Below are positions 21,387 to 34,256 of a DNA stretch of 64,000 bases, piece after piece. The notes under the pieces were generated by a model. The model was not told the DNA's origin, did not search any database, and saw only the letters and a list, made by a program, of their open reading frames with translations. Origin of the DNA: Piliocolobus tephrosceles (taxonomy: Eukaryota; Chordata; Mammalia; Primates; Cercopithecidae); contig NC_045441.1 of assembly GCF_002776525.5 (NCBI RefSeq), forward strand, positions 84,770,918 through 84,834,917. The letters are read 5' to 3'. Each line of letters begins with the position of its first letter. The stretch's first letter is position 1. The position numbers and the translations under genes are program-made.

Positions 21387-21744
21387 GTGTGTATCTTTTT
21401 CTGGGTCAGTTTCATTTTATCACAAATTAATATCTACAAAGGCTTTTGTCAATATAAATATATATAAAGAAGATTCTTATCTAAAGCCATGTAATTGTAC
21501 ATGAAAAAATAGGGGAGCCCATAATTACAGTAATATCTGAGGACTGAGCCTTACCCACTATACAGAATAAAAGAGAATACTTATGCAAATTGTGTGCTCT
21601 TTATTTTGGAAAAGAAAATATCTATATATATGAAAGTTGTAGTAGTATAGTAACAGTATTGTACCAATTTCAGTGTTCTGGATTTGATTTTGAACTACAG
21701 TCACTACATGTCATCATTGAAGGAAGTTGGGTGACAGGTACACA

Positions 21745-22440
21745 GGGTGCTATGTAGGAGCCCTCTCCCCACCTCACCTCCCAAAAAGAAGAAGTAAAGA
21801 ACAAGCCTAACGATGGGAGGATGGGGAGGGGTAAGACATGGAGAAGAGACATAACAGGGGGTGGGCAGGAGGGGAGGCAGTTTTTGCTTCACTACCCTTG
21901 TTCAAAAAGCACAGCCATCAACAGCAGATGTCTGACACCCTGTAAGTCTGAACAATCAGATGATGTATATGAAAGTCATTTGTAAAAGTTTTAAGAGTTA
22001 CGTAATACAAGGAATGTTATACAACACACATATTTATTGAATCCCCCTGCACAAAGAGAAGGGAGCACTTTTAAGACAGCTTTTTCTTCCTGAATCTGTT
22101 CCAAAAGAAGCCTCAGTGACATTCCTCGAGGCCACTTAACACTTGCTCCAAGGTCAGAACTGGAGGCAAGACCCTTCAAAGAAGCCTCCAAAACAAAGGC
22201 CTTCAAAGGAATCAACCAATTTTTACAACTTCTTTCCAAGGGTGAACTTGGTCCTGCTGATTCGCGTGTAATGGAAAAGTCAGTGGCTGCGGGGCATGCA
22301 CCTGCTGATGCCCAGTTCAAAGTCACCCTCGACTCTCCCAGGGCTCTGGGCTGTTCCGTTTCTTGCCACCTCAAGATCCACTTCAGCCTGGGGAGAATCC
22401 ACAGCCTCAGGTCCAAGTGTACCTGCTCACTTGCTCCAGG
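21745..22440 (-). pseudogene. Inverted duplicate of ABCB4 first coding exon and flanking intron
   Basis: Read on the minus strand it aligns with about 45640-46315. The alignment runs through the exon flank (cacttggacctgaggctgtg in both), the exon, the donor site, and about 550 bp of intron including ttgtaaaaat, ttttggaggcttctttgaa and gcagggggattcaat. In the best 60-base block I count 4 mismatches. The initiator ATG is GTG here (aaGTGGATCTT against agATGGATCTT). The donor is CAG|GTGCAT against CAG|GTACAT. It includes intron, so it arose by DNA duplication. It has no downstream ABCB4 exons in its orientation and cannot make an ABC transporter. Confidence 0.88.
21997..22006 (-). promoter_or_regulatory. 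D-box-like palindrome in the inverted copy
   Basis: GTTACGTAAT on the plus strand, the complement of ATTACGTAAC at 46060-46069. It fits the RTTAYGTAAY consensus bound by PAR-bZIP factors (DBP, HLF, TEF) and NFIL3/E4BP4. Function is not shown; motif match only. Confidence 0.4.
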
Positions 22441-22959
22441 TTTCAAAGGATGACCAGTTTCTTTGCAGCCCCCACCCGAGGGCCCTGAGCTGGATGCATG
22501 GGTCACAGGACCAGGGGGGAGCCTCCCAGTGCCCATCATCCCTGGGGTCTCCCTCTGAGAGCCCTGCTTGACAAATCGGTTTCAGGGTATTTTAAGCCAA
22601 GAACCAGATCCTGAACTGTGACAATCCCGCACTGTCTGAATCCAGTGACTATTCTATGAAAAGCCCTTGTTACATGGGGTGACTATGTAACTTGACCTAG
22701 CCCACTGCTAGCACCAAGTGCCAGGCCCCAAGGTGGGCCCAATAAGCATCTGACTGCAACCTCATGAGATGAGAACCCTTCAGCAGAGCCCAGTCAATCT
22801 ATACAACTAGAAGATATCGTAAAAACTATTTGTTTTAAGCCAATTCATAACCAGAACAAGTAATAACCCTCCTAGTTCCAGAGCCTATCAAGGACTTTCA
22901 GTGACCTTAACTCTCTTGATCTTCAAAAAACTCCCTCTTAGCTGCAATATCATGGTGGG

Positions 22960-23055
22960 CAACTGGTTTGTCATTGTATACATCAATACCTCTATCAATA
23001 CTTGGCATATCAAAAGTCTTCAATAAAAATGTTTGTTAAATGAAAAAAAAAATAA
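22960..23055 (+). repeat. 3' end of an old retroposon (L2/MIR-like) with A-rich tail
   Basis: 'cttggcatatcaaaagtctt' and 'caataaaaatgtttgttaaa' resemble the shared 3' tail of L2/MIR elements, followed by a poly(A) run. Confidence 0.45.
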
Positions 23056-23419
23056 GAGATTTGTTGCTCTTGGGAAAAAAAACAAAGATTAAATACAAGA
23101 TTTTCAGGGAGCACTTTCTGTAACTGTAGTCCTTTGTCCCAACTGGAACTTCTGACACTGAGGTGAAAGACCTCTGCCCTTGCAGTTTGGAGAAATCAGA
23201 ATAGCAAAGAAAAAAGCAGGAATGCTTACAGATACGTGCAAGGACAAAGATACATGATGAAATATTTTCACCCGGGCTCTTTCAAAAGAGCCAATTTGGG
23301 TCAAAAGGAAAAGTGACCTTTGAGTTGAAACCCAGTTTTTGCTTTCTCAACTGGGTGGCTAAATTTAAATGATTTCCTTCTCTACACAGGACGCTATGTA
23401 AGAGTATGATTATGTTTGG

Positions 23420-23640
23420 TGTATAGCCAAGCTCCTAGGCTCTCCAGTCAGAGAAACCTGGGCTTCTGTTCCGGCTGCCAGTTTGCTAACATGTGTGGCT
23501 TCTTGGTCAAGTAACTTACTTTTTTTAAGCCCCTGTTTCTGCATTGGAAAAAATGGGATTTCAATACCTACCTCATTGAATGAGTTGAGCACTAAATACT
23601 GTAATGAAGTATTTAAGACAATACCCAATACATAAGATAC
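23420..23640 (+). repeat. MIR
   Basis: Sense MIR: 'agagaaacctgggcttctgt', 'ttggtcaagtaacttacttt', 'taagcccctgtttctgcatt' and 'aatacctacctcattgaatg' follow the MIR order. Confidence 0.7.
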
Positions 23641-23929
23641 AAGCAAAAAAAAGTTGATTGCCTTCATTTCATATTTTTCTTGCTCTTCAAAGCTACCACT
23701 TCTCTTGCATGAAAAGAAATTTTTGTATTTATCCATTTAGGAATTATTTTAAGTGCCTACTGGACTAGATATGGGGAGCACAATGATTAGAGGAGGAGCT
23801 TACGGCTTAGGAGACAGGACATAAGTTTAGCAATGCGCATTGACGCCATGATGCAAGATGGTGGGGTGTGGCAGTGGGGACCAAGAAAAGAGCAGTTACC
23901 TCTCTGGAGAGTGGTTTAGGGGCTAAAAA

Positions 23930-24480
23930 AGATTCTAGGGCAACCAAGATGTCCTTTGGAAGGTGAATAGATGAAAAACTGTGGTACATCAAGACAATGA
24001 AATATCATGCAGTGCTAAAGAGAAATGAGCCATGAATAGTCACAGGGGAAAATTAAATGCATATTACTAAGTGAAAGAACCCAATCTGAAAAGGTTCAAA
24101 CTGTGTAATTCCAACTACATCACATTCTGGAAAAGGCAAAACTACGGAGATACTAAAAAAGATCAGTGGTTGCTAGAGACTGGGGGAATGAGGGATGAAG
24201 CACAGATAATTTTTTAGGGCAGTGAAATGACTCTGTAAGATACTACAATGGTGGACACATATCATTATGCATTTGTCCAAGCCCACTGAATGTACAATAC
24301 CAAGAGTGAACCCTAAAATAAACTGTTTGGACTTTGGATGATGATGTGTCAGTGTAGAGTCATCATTGTGACAAATGTGTCCCCACTCTGGTGGGGGGGG
24401 GGCAATCAATGTGTAGAAATAGGAGGTACGTGGGAAGTCTCCTTACCTTCCACTCAATTTTGCTGTGAATCTAAAAAATA
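23930..24480 (+). mobile_element. Old L1 (L1M-type) 3' end
   Basis: 'actgtggtacatcaagacaa', 'gaaatatcatgcagtgctaa', 'gatcagtggttgctagagac' and 'tgtaaga..ctacaatggtgg' are typical of old mammalian L1 3' ends. Confidence 0.7.
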
Positions 24481-25104
24481 CTCTACAAAAGAAAGTCTAT
24501 TAAATCAAAAGCTTCCTAGATAATGGAATAGATGCATGTCAGATGGGCAATAGAGGAGGAGTGTGGATGCGGAGAGCAGTATAGAACAGTTTAGAAGGCT
24601 GGAACCAGAAGCGATTCAGTGTGGTCAGAGTTTTAGATGTTGGATGTAAGGAAGGGTGGGTGGAGGCCACCAAGGAATGGGGCTGGGCCAGGCAGGACCT
24701 GAGCCTGAAGGGCACTGTGTACCAGAATAGCTTTTATTATTTTTATTTTTGTTGTGATTCTTTTGAAATAATCTGAGTGTTGAGATATGCCTCACTTTAG
24801 AGTGGCCTCCTTCTTTCAAATGTACCTGTGCAGTGAAATTTTATAAAATAAATCACATTTTACTTTTTCCATTTCCATTATAAAGATGAAAATATAACCC
24901 TTTACAAATTCCGTAAGTAAAGAGAAAAAAGGACCGACTTCAGAAACCTGCCTTGTGACTCCTGAATGTGTGGGTAGACTGCAAAAGAGCTTTTGTATCT
25001 GTAGAATTTCAACCACAAGCATGGGGGTTGGTGCACACAACATTCTAATATCATAGGCAGGGAATCACATTATTCTATTTGGGGATGGGGGGAAAGGCAA
25101 GGTG

Positions 25105-25156
25105 AGGGAAGGAATATATATGTATGTGTGTGTGTATGTGTATATATATATATATT
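25105..25156. repeat. (TATG/TG/TA)n simple repeat
   Basis: Compound run tatatatgtatgtgtgtgtg, then tatatata. Confidence 0.85.
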
Positions 25157-26174
25157 ATTAAGAATAGAAAGACAAAACTAAACAATATTATCAAAGTCAT
25201 AAATATAATATTTTAATTATATATTCAAGCCAGTTTGTAGTTGAGGCTTTCCATTTCTATCAGGATTTTAGTACAATTTTTTTTTAATTTCCAAAAGAGT
25301 TCATTGTCCCTTGTTACCTCTCTCTTATGCAAAACATCTCTATCAGTACAGGCAATGACACCATTATCCCCATTCTTCAGTTTAAACAGATGACTCAGGC
25401 AGGCTTATCAATGATTTTCCATGTTATTTTGGCATAGTGCCAGGTCTAGCCTAAATATGGCTGAGACTTCCTGAATTATTTGAAAAATCCCATGACCACA
25501 ATATTCTACCTCTTTTACTTAAAGAATACTATAAAGTTTTTTGAATTCAGAGAGCCCAGGTCAAGAACATATACATATAGACAAAGCCTGGAGAGAAATA
25601 TGCCCAAAAGAAAATAAGTTAAAGTTTATTTAAAACAATACTAATGATTTCCTTTTTGAGAACAAATATTTTAAAGAGTGTTTAAAGGTGTCCGAGACTA
25701 AACACAAAATGCTGGTGCTTCACAAAAAATTAGCATTTATGAACTTGTGTTTATCATACACTTTAATTCAAAAAGCAACTTTTTTGAGTAGCTAAAATTT
25801 TGATTATGGATTATTTTTTGTTATAATAATGAAATTAAATTCATTCATTGATAGCTGAAATCAGATTTAAATACTTTTAAAATTCTTGATATTTGCATTT
25901 ATGCTAGAAAGGTTACCTTAGTCAACAATTTTATTGCATTGCACATCAAGGCTAAACTCATAAGTTAGCTATGAAAATTCTCTGCACTGAACTCCCATAT
26001 GCTTTCTATACTTCCTTATGTTTCACTCTATAGTTTAATTATTTCCTTATTTTCACTCTGTTTATAGCTATTTTACATACCTAAGGGCTAGTCTCTATCT
26101 TACTATCTTTGTGTCTTCACTGTCTCAACACAATGTCTTGACACAGTGGGTGCTGCCTTTCAAAGTGTTGCATA

Positions 26175-26635
26175 AAGCACTAGTCACTATAGCAAAGACA
26201 CGGAATCAATGGAGATGCCCATCAATGCTGGATTGGATAACAAAAATGTGGTAAATATATATCACGGAATACTATGCAGCCGTAAAAAAAAAAAAAATGA
26301 AGTCATGTCCTTTGCAGCAACATGGATGCAGGTGGAAGCCCTTATCCTAAGCAAACTAATGTAGGAACCGAAAACCAAATACCGCATGTTCTCCCTTATA
26401 ATTTGTAGCTAGGCATTGAATACACATGAACACAAAGATGGGAACAATAGACACTGGGGCCTACTTGAGAGGGAAAGATGGGGGCATGTGTGCATTGGAA
26501 GACTACCTATTGGATACTATGCTCACTAGCTAGATGACAGGATCATTTGTACACCAAGCCTCAGCAGCACACAATTTACCCATGTAGGAAATCTGCACAT
26601 GTACCCTTGGAACCTAAAATAAAAGTAGAAGAAGA
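26175..26635 (+). mobile_element. L1 3' end, 5'-truncated
   Basis: 'gactagtcact'-like start, then 'ggaatactatgcagccgtaa', 'catgttctcccttataattt' and 'ctgcacatgtacccttggaa', ending 'aacctaaaataaaagtagaa'. Typical L1PB/L1PA-like 3' end. Confidence 0.85.
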
Positions 26636-26689
26636 AGGAAGGACAAAACAAATAAAAGCATTGCATGAATCATGAAGAGACACAGCTAG

Positions 26690-27150
26690 TCAGGAAATGG
26701 TAGAGTTAAAATACCTGCTGGCAGTTTCCAGATTCTTCATCTTCAGGCATGTGCCAGATATCTTCATTTTGCCATTCCATATCTATTCTCCACTCTCCTC
26801 TCCACACTACTGTTTACTTTAGGAAGTTGACTTCTGTGGGTTCAGCTGAAGTGGGGGCCTGGAGACAGCTGGAGTGGATCACTGCCCTTCTTGAAGCAGT
26901 TCTATCTACATGATGCTCAATATGGCTTCTGGGAACTGCTCCTTCCCCTCATCCATGCTGGCCTAGGGAAGGCCATACACCTCCCCAATGTTTGTGGCCC
27001 CAGGATATTTTGCTATCCATTACGGTATATCCACTGTGCCCTATGTTCTACTCCTTCCTTTCTAAATAGTTCCTTTATTACATCCTCCTTGAATATCCTA
27101 ATTTTAATATGCCATTTGTATCATGCTGAGACCTTGACTGATACATGACA
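26690..27150. repeat. Possible old LTR or other repeat, unidentified
   Basis: About 460 bp of higher GC ending 'gagaccttgactgatacatg', which resembles the end of some ERVL/MaLR LTRs. I could not match the body to a family, so this is weak. Confidence 0.3.
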
Positions 27151-28619
27151 ATTCAAATTATGGCAAAAAAATCCACCATTCTTGACCAGTATAATCATTG
27201 GTTTCTCAAAATCCTCTCAATACACTCTGAAAGTCTAAATTCCTCCTAGTTTTTAGCCTATACTGTATCAAACCTCTTTTATATTCCACCATATCCTTAT
27301 CTACTTTTTGACTCAGTCAAATGAACATCACACCTTCTTTATTCCATGTCTCCATTCCTCACCTGCATCTGTCTTTGGCATTGTTTCCCTGCTGTTGGAA
27401 CTTTTAGGATTATATCTCTTAGGAGTAGCTTTATGAATAAGTTTAAAGAAACTATGAATATTGTGCTTTCAGTGAGTATTTTGTGGTGTCAGGAGGGGGA
27501 GGAAATACTGGAAACAAAGCTAAACGACTTTTTTTTAACTATAGAGCTTCTCAGAATCTGTGATGCGCATTGTGATTTTCTGAGTGTGGTAAGCAGCATT
27601 TCTCAAACTTACTTCATCATGGAACACTCATTATCACCAAGCACCTGATGGCATTCCTCAGGTCACAGTTTGGAAAACCTTGCCTGTGGGTATGCTTTTC
27701 ACTCCATCCTGCTCTTCCTCCATAAGCATTTATTGTACAAATGAATAAATATTGACAAAATTGGTCAGAACTCTAAAAGAAGGAAGTGGAAGACAGGGTA
27801 CCACAACCCTTCCTTCCAATCATTGATGTCTGCATAAATCAGGATCTCCCAAGATGTATGGGGTCGGGTGAAAGGTGGCCGGCACTTCTTGCAAGATCCA
27901 ACTTGAGGGACTGATGGAGACCTACCTGGTTATTCATTCAGAGGTCTTCTTCAAGCCTTCAAGCCTAGTTTAGTTGTGGATGTTTCTCCCCTGGTCTTTT
28001 TGCCTTAATTCCTGAACTAGCTGGTGGTGGAAGAGGGAGTGGGCAACAAGAGAAAGAAGAGCATTTATCAGGTGCTTGCAATGTTCCAGATAACCAATTT
28101 GGTTCTTCCTCTTGCCTGAAGGAGCTCATTGTCAAATAGAAGAGTAAAGATGCAAAACAGGTGTAATGAATGCAGTATAATATAATGTAACATCATATAA
28201 TTAATGCAATTAATGTAGTTAGTATATAAATTACGTCTACACAAATGAACAGCGCAGCCTCTCATTTTTTAACATTGCCTATTGTCCTGGTAAGGCAAGA
28301 TCTATAATTATTGGCATCTGATTTCATGTTTTATTGTGGAGTAAGCATGAGGCCAAACTGAGACAATGTCCACCCACCTTCATGTCTTACCTAGAAAAAT
28401 ATACAGATTTTTTAAGTAGTTGAAATAGGATGTTACTGAGATGGTAAGAGAGTGAGAAGGAGGAAAATGAGCAGATGACTTAGAGAAATCTTGTTATCTA
28501 ATACTTTGCAGCCCTTCCTCTATTGATGAACAAATACAAAAATTGGTTAATTTGATTTTAGAATATTCATCCTTTGCCTCTCACCCTATTAGAGAAACGT
28601 GGATTTAAAAAACTAGGCA

Positions 28620-29470
28620 GCAACTTCTGGGAAAATGGAATAGACATACTTTTTCCTGTTTGTACTACTAAGTACAATTAAAAACACTGAACATTATAAA
28701 TAAAACATAAGACAATGGAAATATGGAGAGAGTGACAGACTAGCTAAGGATCTTGGGATCTGAGGAATGACACATGGTGGTGAATTTCTGGTTTGTTTGT
28801 TTGCCTCCTATATCTCAGACTTGGAGCAAAAGAAGACAAAAATCCAAAAATGCCAATGTACACAGACAAAAAAGTCCTGCCCTTCCTAGTAAAAGGACCC
28901 AGAAAGGGACAGCCTAGCAAAGAGAACACGTTGAAACAACAGTCACTCTACTCTAGCCAGACATTATAGAAAAAACTGTGACACCGCCCAGACCCACTCC
29001 AGCAAAAGCAAAGTAGGGAGACTTGATATCCTCTTTTGCCAGGCATGTCAACCTCACTCTCTGTCTACCCCCACCCCAGGGCAGTGTCAGACAAGGCCAA
29101 GTAGGGAGCAGATGTTTCACTCCCACCTTGTAGTAATGAGGCACCCCACCCACTGGGGTAATGGAAGAGGAAGCCTAATGGAGACTTAGGACTTTCCACA
29201 CTACCTAGCGGTAACAGGATCATGTCCCCAACATATGGAGGCCACGAGGGGGGAATGACAATGCACTTCTACTCCTTCCAGCCAGAAAGACATCAGTAGA
29301 GGGCCAGTGGGGAATCAGAACTGTCACTTCTGCCCAGCATTAACAAGGATCACCCCCCTCAACCCCAAGTGTCAATGGAGATCATGTGAGAAACCTGAAC
29401 TTCTACCCCGACCTGCAGAAATGAGTCAGTACACTCCTTTCACTGCTGAAGTAGTGCAAAAAAATCCATT
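28620..29470 (+). repeat. Possible old L1 5' region
   Basis: 'cacatggtggtgaatttctg' and repeated 'ggagcagatgtttcactccc'-type cassettes resemble the 5'UTR of old L1 elements. No coding potential seen. Low confidence. Confidence 0.35.
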
Positions 29471-30291
29471 TTAATTTATCTGTGGTGTTCATTTTTTAAT
29501 TTGTTAATTTTTGTGTGTAATTTTTTAATTTTTTAAATTTTGTATTTAGGGGTATAAATTTATTATTTTTTGATACAGACATGCAATGTGTAATAATCAC
29601 ATTAGGGTCAATGAGGAATCCATTCCCTCAAGCATTTATCTTTTGTGTTACAATCAAATTATACTCTTTTGTTACTTTAAAATGTACAATTAAATTATTT
29701 AGACTATAATCACCCTATTGTGCTATCAAATACTAGGTTTTATTTATTCTTTCTAATTCTTTTTATATATTCATTAACTGCCCCACTTTCCCATAGTACC
29801 ATCTTCCACTACCCTTCATAGCTTCTGGTAGTCATCCTGCTACTTCCTACCTCCATGAGTTCAATTGTTTCATTTTTTAGCTTCCTAAAATATATGAGAA
29901 CAGGTGAAGTTTGTCTTTCTTTGCCTGGCTTATTTCATTCAACATAACAACCTCTAGTTCCATCCATTTGTTGCAAATGACAGAATCTCATGTTTTATGA
30001 TTGAATAGTACTCCATTTTGTATATGTACCACAATTTCTTTATCCATTCATCTGCTGATGGATACTTAGGTGGCTGCCAAATCTTGGCTATTGTGAATTG
30101 TGCTGCAGTAAACTTGAAAGTGCAAATATCTCTTTGATATACTGATTTCCTTTCTTTTGGGTATATACCTAGGAGTGGGATTGATGGATCATATATTAGT
30201 TCTAATTTTAGTTTTCGGAGACACCTCCATACTGTTTTCCATAGTGGCTGTACTAATTCCCAGCAACAGTATACAAGAGTTCCCTTTTCTC

Positions 30292-30599
30292 GGCCGAGTG
30301 AGGTGGCTCAAGCCTATAATCCCAGCACTTTGGGAGGCCAAGACAGGCGGATCACAAGGTCAGGAGATCAAGACCATCCTGGCTAACATGGTGAAACCCC
30401 GTCTCTACTAAAAAATACCAAAAAAAAAAAAAAACTAGCCGGGAGAGGTGGCGGGCACCTGTAGTCCCAGCTACTCGGGAGGCTGAGGCAGGAGAATGGC
30501 GTAAACCCGGGAGGTGGAGCTTGCAGTGAGCCGAGATCTGACCACTGCACTCCAGCCTGGGTGACAGAGCGAGACTCCGTCTCAAAAAAAACAAAAAAC
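30292..30599 (+). mobile_element. AluY-like insertion inside the antisense L1
   Basis: GGCCGAGTGAGGTGGCTCA start, 'ggcggatcacaaggtcagga', 'gagaatggcgtaaacccggg', A-rich tail. It is flanked by a perfect 19-bp duplication, acaagagttcccttttctc, at 30273-30291 and 30600-30618. The young features and perfect duplication imply a late primate insertion. Confidence 0.95.
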
Positions 30600-31177
30600 A
30601 CAAGAGTTCCCTTTTCTCCACATCCTCACCGCATTCATTATTGCCTGTCATCTGTATAAAAGTCATTTTAACTGGGGTGAGATAATATCACAGTGTAGTT
30701 TTGATTTGCTTTTCTCTGATGATCAATGATGCTCATAAGTCTCTTTGCCTTCTTTTGAGAAATGTCTATTCAGACCTTTTGCCCATTTTTAAATTGGATT
30801 ATGAGTTTTTTTCCCTATAGGTTTGTTTGAACTTCTTATATTTCCAGTTATTAATCCCTTGTCAGATGGATAGTTTGCAGATATTTTCTACCATTCTGTG
30901 GGTGTCTCATCACTTTTTAGATTGTTTCCTATGCTCTAGAGAAGATTTTTAACTTGATATGATCCCATTTATACATTTTTGCTTTGGTTGATTATGCTTA
31001 TGGACTATTACTAAAAAAAAACTTTGCCCAGTCCAGTGTCCTGGACAGTTTCCCCAGTGCTTTCTTTGGGTAGTTTCTTAGTTTCATTTCTTAGATTTAA
31101 GTCTTTAGTCTACTTTGATTTGACTTTTGCATATGGTGAGAGATAGAGGTCTATATTCATTCTTCTGCCAATGGATA

Positions 31178-31318
31178 TCAAGTTTTCCCAGACCATTTAT
31201 TGAAAAGACTGTCCTTTCTCCAGTGTATGTTCTTGGCATTTTTGCTGAAAATGAGTTCCCTATAGATGTATGGATTTATTTTTGGGTTCTCTATTCTATC
31301 CCAGTGCTGTATGTGGCC

Positions 31319-31352
<34 letters not shown>

Positions 31353-31582
31353 CAGTACCATGTTGCTTTGGTTTCTTTAGCTCTGTAGTATAATTTGAAG
31401 TTAGGTAATGTGATTCCTCTAGTTATGTTCTTTTTGCTCGGGATAACTTTGGCCATTCTGGGTCTTTTGTGTTTCCATATGAATTTTAGGATTTTTTTTT
31501 TTTTTATTTCTGTGAAGAATTTCATTGGTGTTTTGATAGAGATTGCATTAAAGCTGTAGATTGCTTTAGGGAGTATGGACAT
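31178..31582 (-). pseudogene. L1 ORF2 relic, C-terminal part
   Basis: The minus frame reads 'KAIYSFNAISIKTPMKFFTE' and 'ILKFIWKHKRPRMAKVIPSK', both standard L1 ORF2 sequence downstream of the reverse transcriptase. It is broken by a poly-lysine run from the plus-strand poly(T) at 31321-31350. Confidence 0.85.
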
Positions 31583-31676
31583 TTTAATAATATTGATTCT
31601 TCCAATCCATAAACATGGAGTATCTTTTCATTTTTTGGTGTCCTTTTCAATTTCTTGCATTGATGATTTATAATAC

Positions 31677-31925
31677 TTATTTTAGAGATCTTTCACTTCT
31701 TAAGTTACTTTTCAGGTGTTTGATTTTATTTGTAGCTCTCATAAATGGGATTGCTTTCTTGAATTCTTTTTCAGATTGTTTGCAGTTGACATATAGAAAT
31801 GTTACTGATTTTTGTATGTTGATTTTGTATGCTGCAACTTTACTGAATTTGTTTATCAGTTTGAATAGTTTTTTGGCAGGCCCTTTAGGTTTTCCCAAAT
31901 ATAAAATCATATCATCTGCAAACAA
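31677..31925 (-). pseudogene. L1 ORF2 reverse-transcriptase relic (FADD motif)
   Basis: The minus frame begins MFADDMILYL, containing the catalytic FADD box of the L1 reverse transcriptase, then about 70 further L1 residues. It lies upstream (in L1 sense) of the 31178-31582 relic, and stops separate the two. Confidence 0.85.
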
Positions 31926-33872
31926 GGATAATTTGACTTCTTCCTTTCCAACTTGAATGTTCTTTATTTCTTTTTCTTGTCTGATTGCTCTAGCTAGGAC
32001 TTCCAGTACTATGTTGAATAACAGTGGTGAAAGTGGGCATCCTTGTCTTGTTCCACATCTTAGAGGAAAGATTTTCAGTTATTCCCCATTCAGTATGATA
32101 CTAGCCATGCATCTGTCACATATGGCTTTTTTTGTGTGTTGAGGTATGTTTCTTCTATACCCAGTGTTTTGATGGTTTTTGTCATTAAAGGATGTTGAAA
32201 TTTGTCAAATGCTTTTTCAGTATCAATTGAAATGATCATATAGTTTTTCTTCATTCTGTTGATATGATGTATCACATTGATTGATTTGTGTCTGCTGAAC
32301 CATCTTTCTTCCCTAGGAAAAATACCACTTGGTCATGATGAATGGTCTTTATAATGTGTTTTTGTAAGTCAGTTTGCTAGTATTTTGTTGAGGATTTTTT
32401 TTTATCAATATTCATCAGTGATATTGGCCTATAGTTTTTTTTTTTTTTTTTTTTTAATGTGTCTTTGGTTTTGGTAGCAGGATAATACTGGCCTTGTAGA
32501 ATGAGTTTGGAAGTATTCCTTCCTCATTATTTTTCAGGATAGTTTAATAGAATTGGTCTTAGGTATTCTTTAACTGCTTGGCAGAATTTAGCAGTGAAGC
32601 CATTGGGTCCCAAGCTTTTCTTTGCTGAGAGACTTTTTATTACGTCTTTGATCTCATTACTTATTATTGGTCTGTTCAGTTTTTGAATTTCTTTATGGTT
32701 CAATCTTGGCAGGTTTTGTCTAGGAACTTACCTATTTTTTTTTTTTCAGATTTTCCAATTTATTGGCATGTAGTTGCTCCTAGTAGCCAGTAATGATACT
32801 TTGAATTTCTATGGTATCAGTTGTAATATTGCCCTTTTTGTCTCTGACTTTGTTTGCTTGGATCTTCTTTTTTCTTAGTCTGGCTAAATGTTTGTCAATT
32901 TTGTTTATCTTTTCAAAAAACTAATTTTTGTGTTTCATTAATCTTTTTTCATTGTTTTCTTCATCTCGGTTTCATTTATTTTTGCTCTCATCTTTATTAT
33001 TTCTTTTCTTCTACTAATTTTTGGTATGGTGTGCCCTTCCTTGCTTCTCTAGTTCTTTAAGATGTACCATTAGGTTACTTATTTGAAGTTTTTCCTTTTT
33101 TTGATGTAGGTACTTACAGCTTCAAACTTCCCTTAGTACTACTTTTGCTGTATCCCATAGATTTTGGTATGTTATGTTTCCATTTTCATTTGTTTAATAA
33201 TTTTTTCAATTTTCTTCTTAATTTCTTCATTGATCCATTAGTCTTTCAGGAGCATATTGTTTAATTTCTATGTGTTTGCACAGTTTCCAAAATTCCTGTT
33301 GTTATTGATTTCTAGTTTTATTCCATCATTGTCAGAGAAGATACTTAATATTATTTCAATGCTTTTGAATGTTTTAAGACTTATTTTGTGATCCAACATA
33401 TGGTCTATCCTTGAATGATCCATATGCTGAGAAGAAAAATGTGTATTCTGCATCTGTTGGATGAAATGTTCTGTAACTATCTATTAGGTCCATTTGGTCT
33501 ATAGTGCAGATTAAGTCCAATGTTTCTTTGTTAATTTTCTGTCTGGAAGTTCTGTTCAATGTTGAAAGTGGGGTGTTGAAGTCTTCAAGTATTATTGTAT
33601 TAGGATCTATCTCTCTCTTCAGTTCTAAAAGATGTGTGCTTTATGTATCTGGATGCTCCAGTGTTGGGTGCACAATATTTACAATTGTTATATCTTCTTG
33701 CTGAATCAACCCCTTTATCATTATATAGTAACCTTGTTTCTTCTTACACTTTTCATCTTGAAATCTATTTTATCTGGTACATGTATAGCTACTCCTCATC
33801 TTTTTTGTTTGTTTGTTTACATTGGCATGGAATATCTTTTTCCACCCCTTAATTTTCAGTCTATGTGTATCT

Positions 33873-34256
33873 TTATGGATTAAGTGTGTTTCTTGTGGGC
33901 AACAGACCATTTGGTCTTGTTTTGTTTTGTTTTGTTTTTATCCATTCAGTGACTCTATGACTTTTGATTGGAGAGTTTAGGCCATTTATATTCAATGTTA
34001 TTATTGATAAGTAAGGACTTACTTCTGCCATTTTATTATTTATTTTCTGGTTGTTTTGTGGTCTTCTCTTTTTTCTTTCCTGTCTTCCTTTTAGTGAAGG
34101 TAGTTTCCTCTGAAGGCATGTTTTAATTTCTTGCTTTATATCTTTTGTGTACCTGTTGTAGGTTTGTTGATTTGAGGTTACTCTGGGGTTTGTAAATACT
34201 ATCTTATAACCAATTATTTTAAGCTGATAACAACTTAACACTGTTTGCATAAACAA
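33873..34256 (-). pseudogene. L1 ORF2 start / endonuclease relic
   Basis: The minus frame contains 'MAEVSPYLSIITLNINGLNS' and 'PIKSHRVTEWI', the N-terminus of the L1 endonuclease domain. The first Met of ORF2 is near 34033. This fixes the ORF2 start of the antisense L1. Confidence 0.85.

Noticed and set aside
21745..22440. Retrocopied (processed) ABCB4 pseudogene
   Set aside because: Contains intron 1 sequence and the upstream acceptor region, has no later exons joined to it and no poly(A) tail. A DNA duplication fits, a retrocopy does not.
21991..22539. 182-codon minus-strand open frame
   Set aside because: Resembles the spurious frame over ABCB4 exon 1 only because the DNA is duplicated. 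It is not the ABCB4 reading frame and has no protein family.
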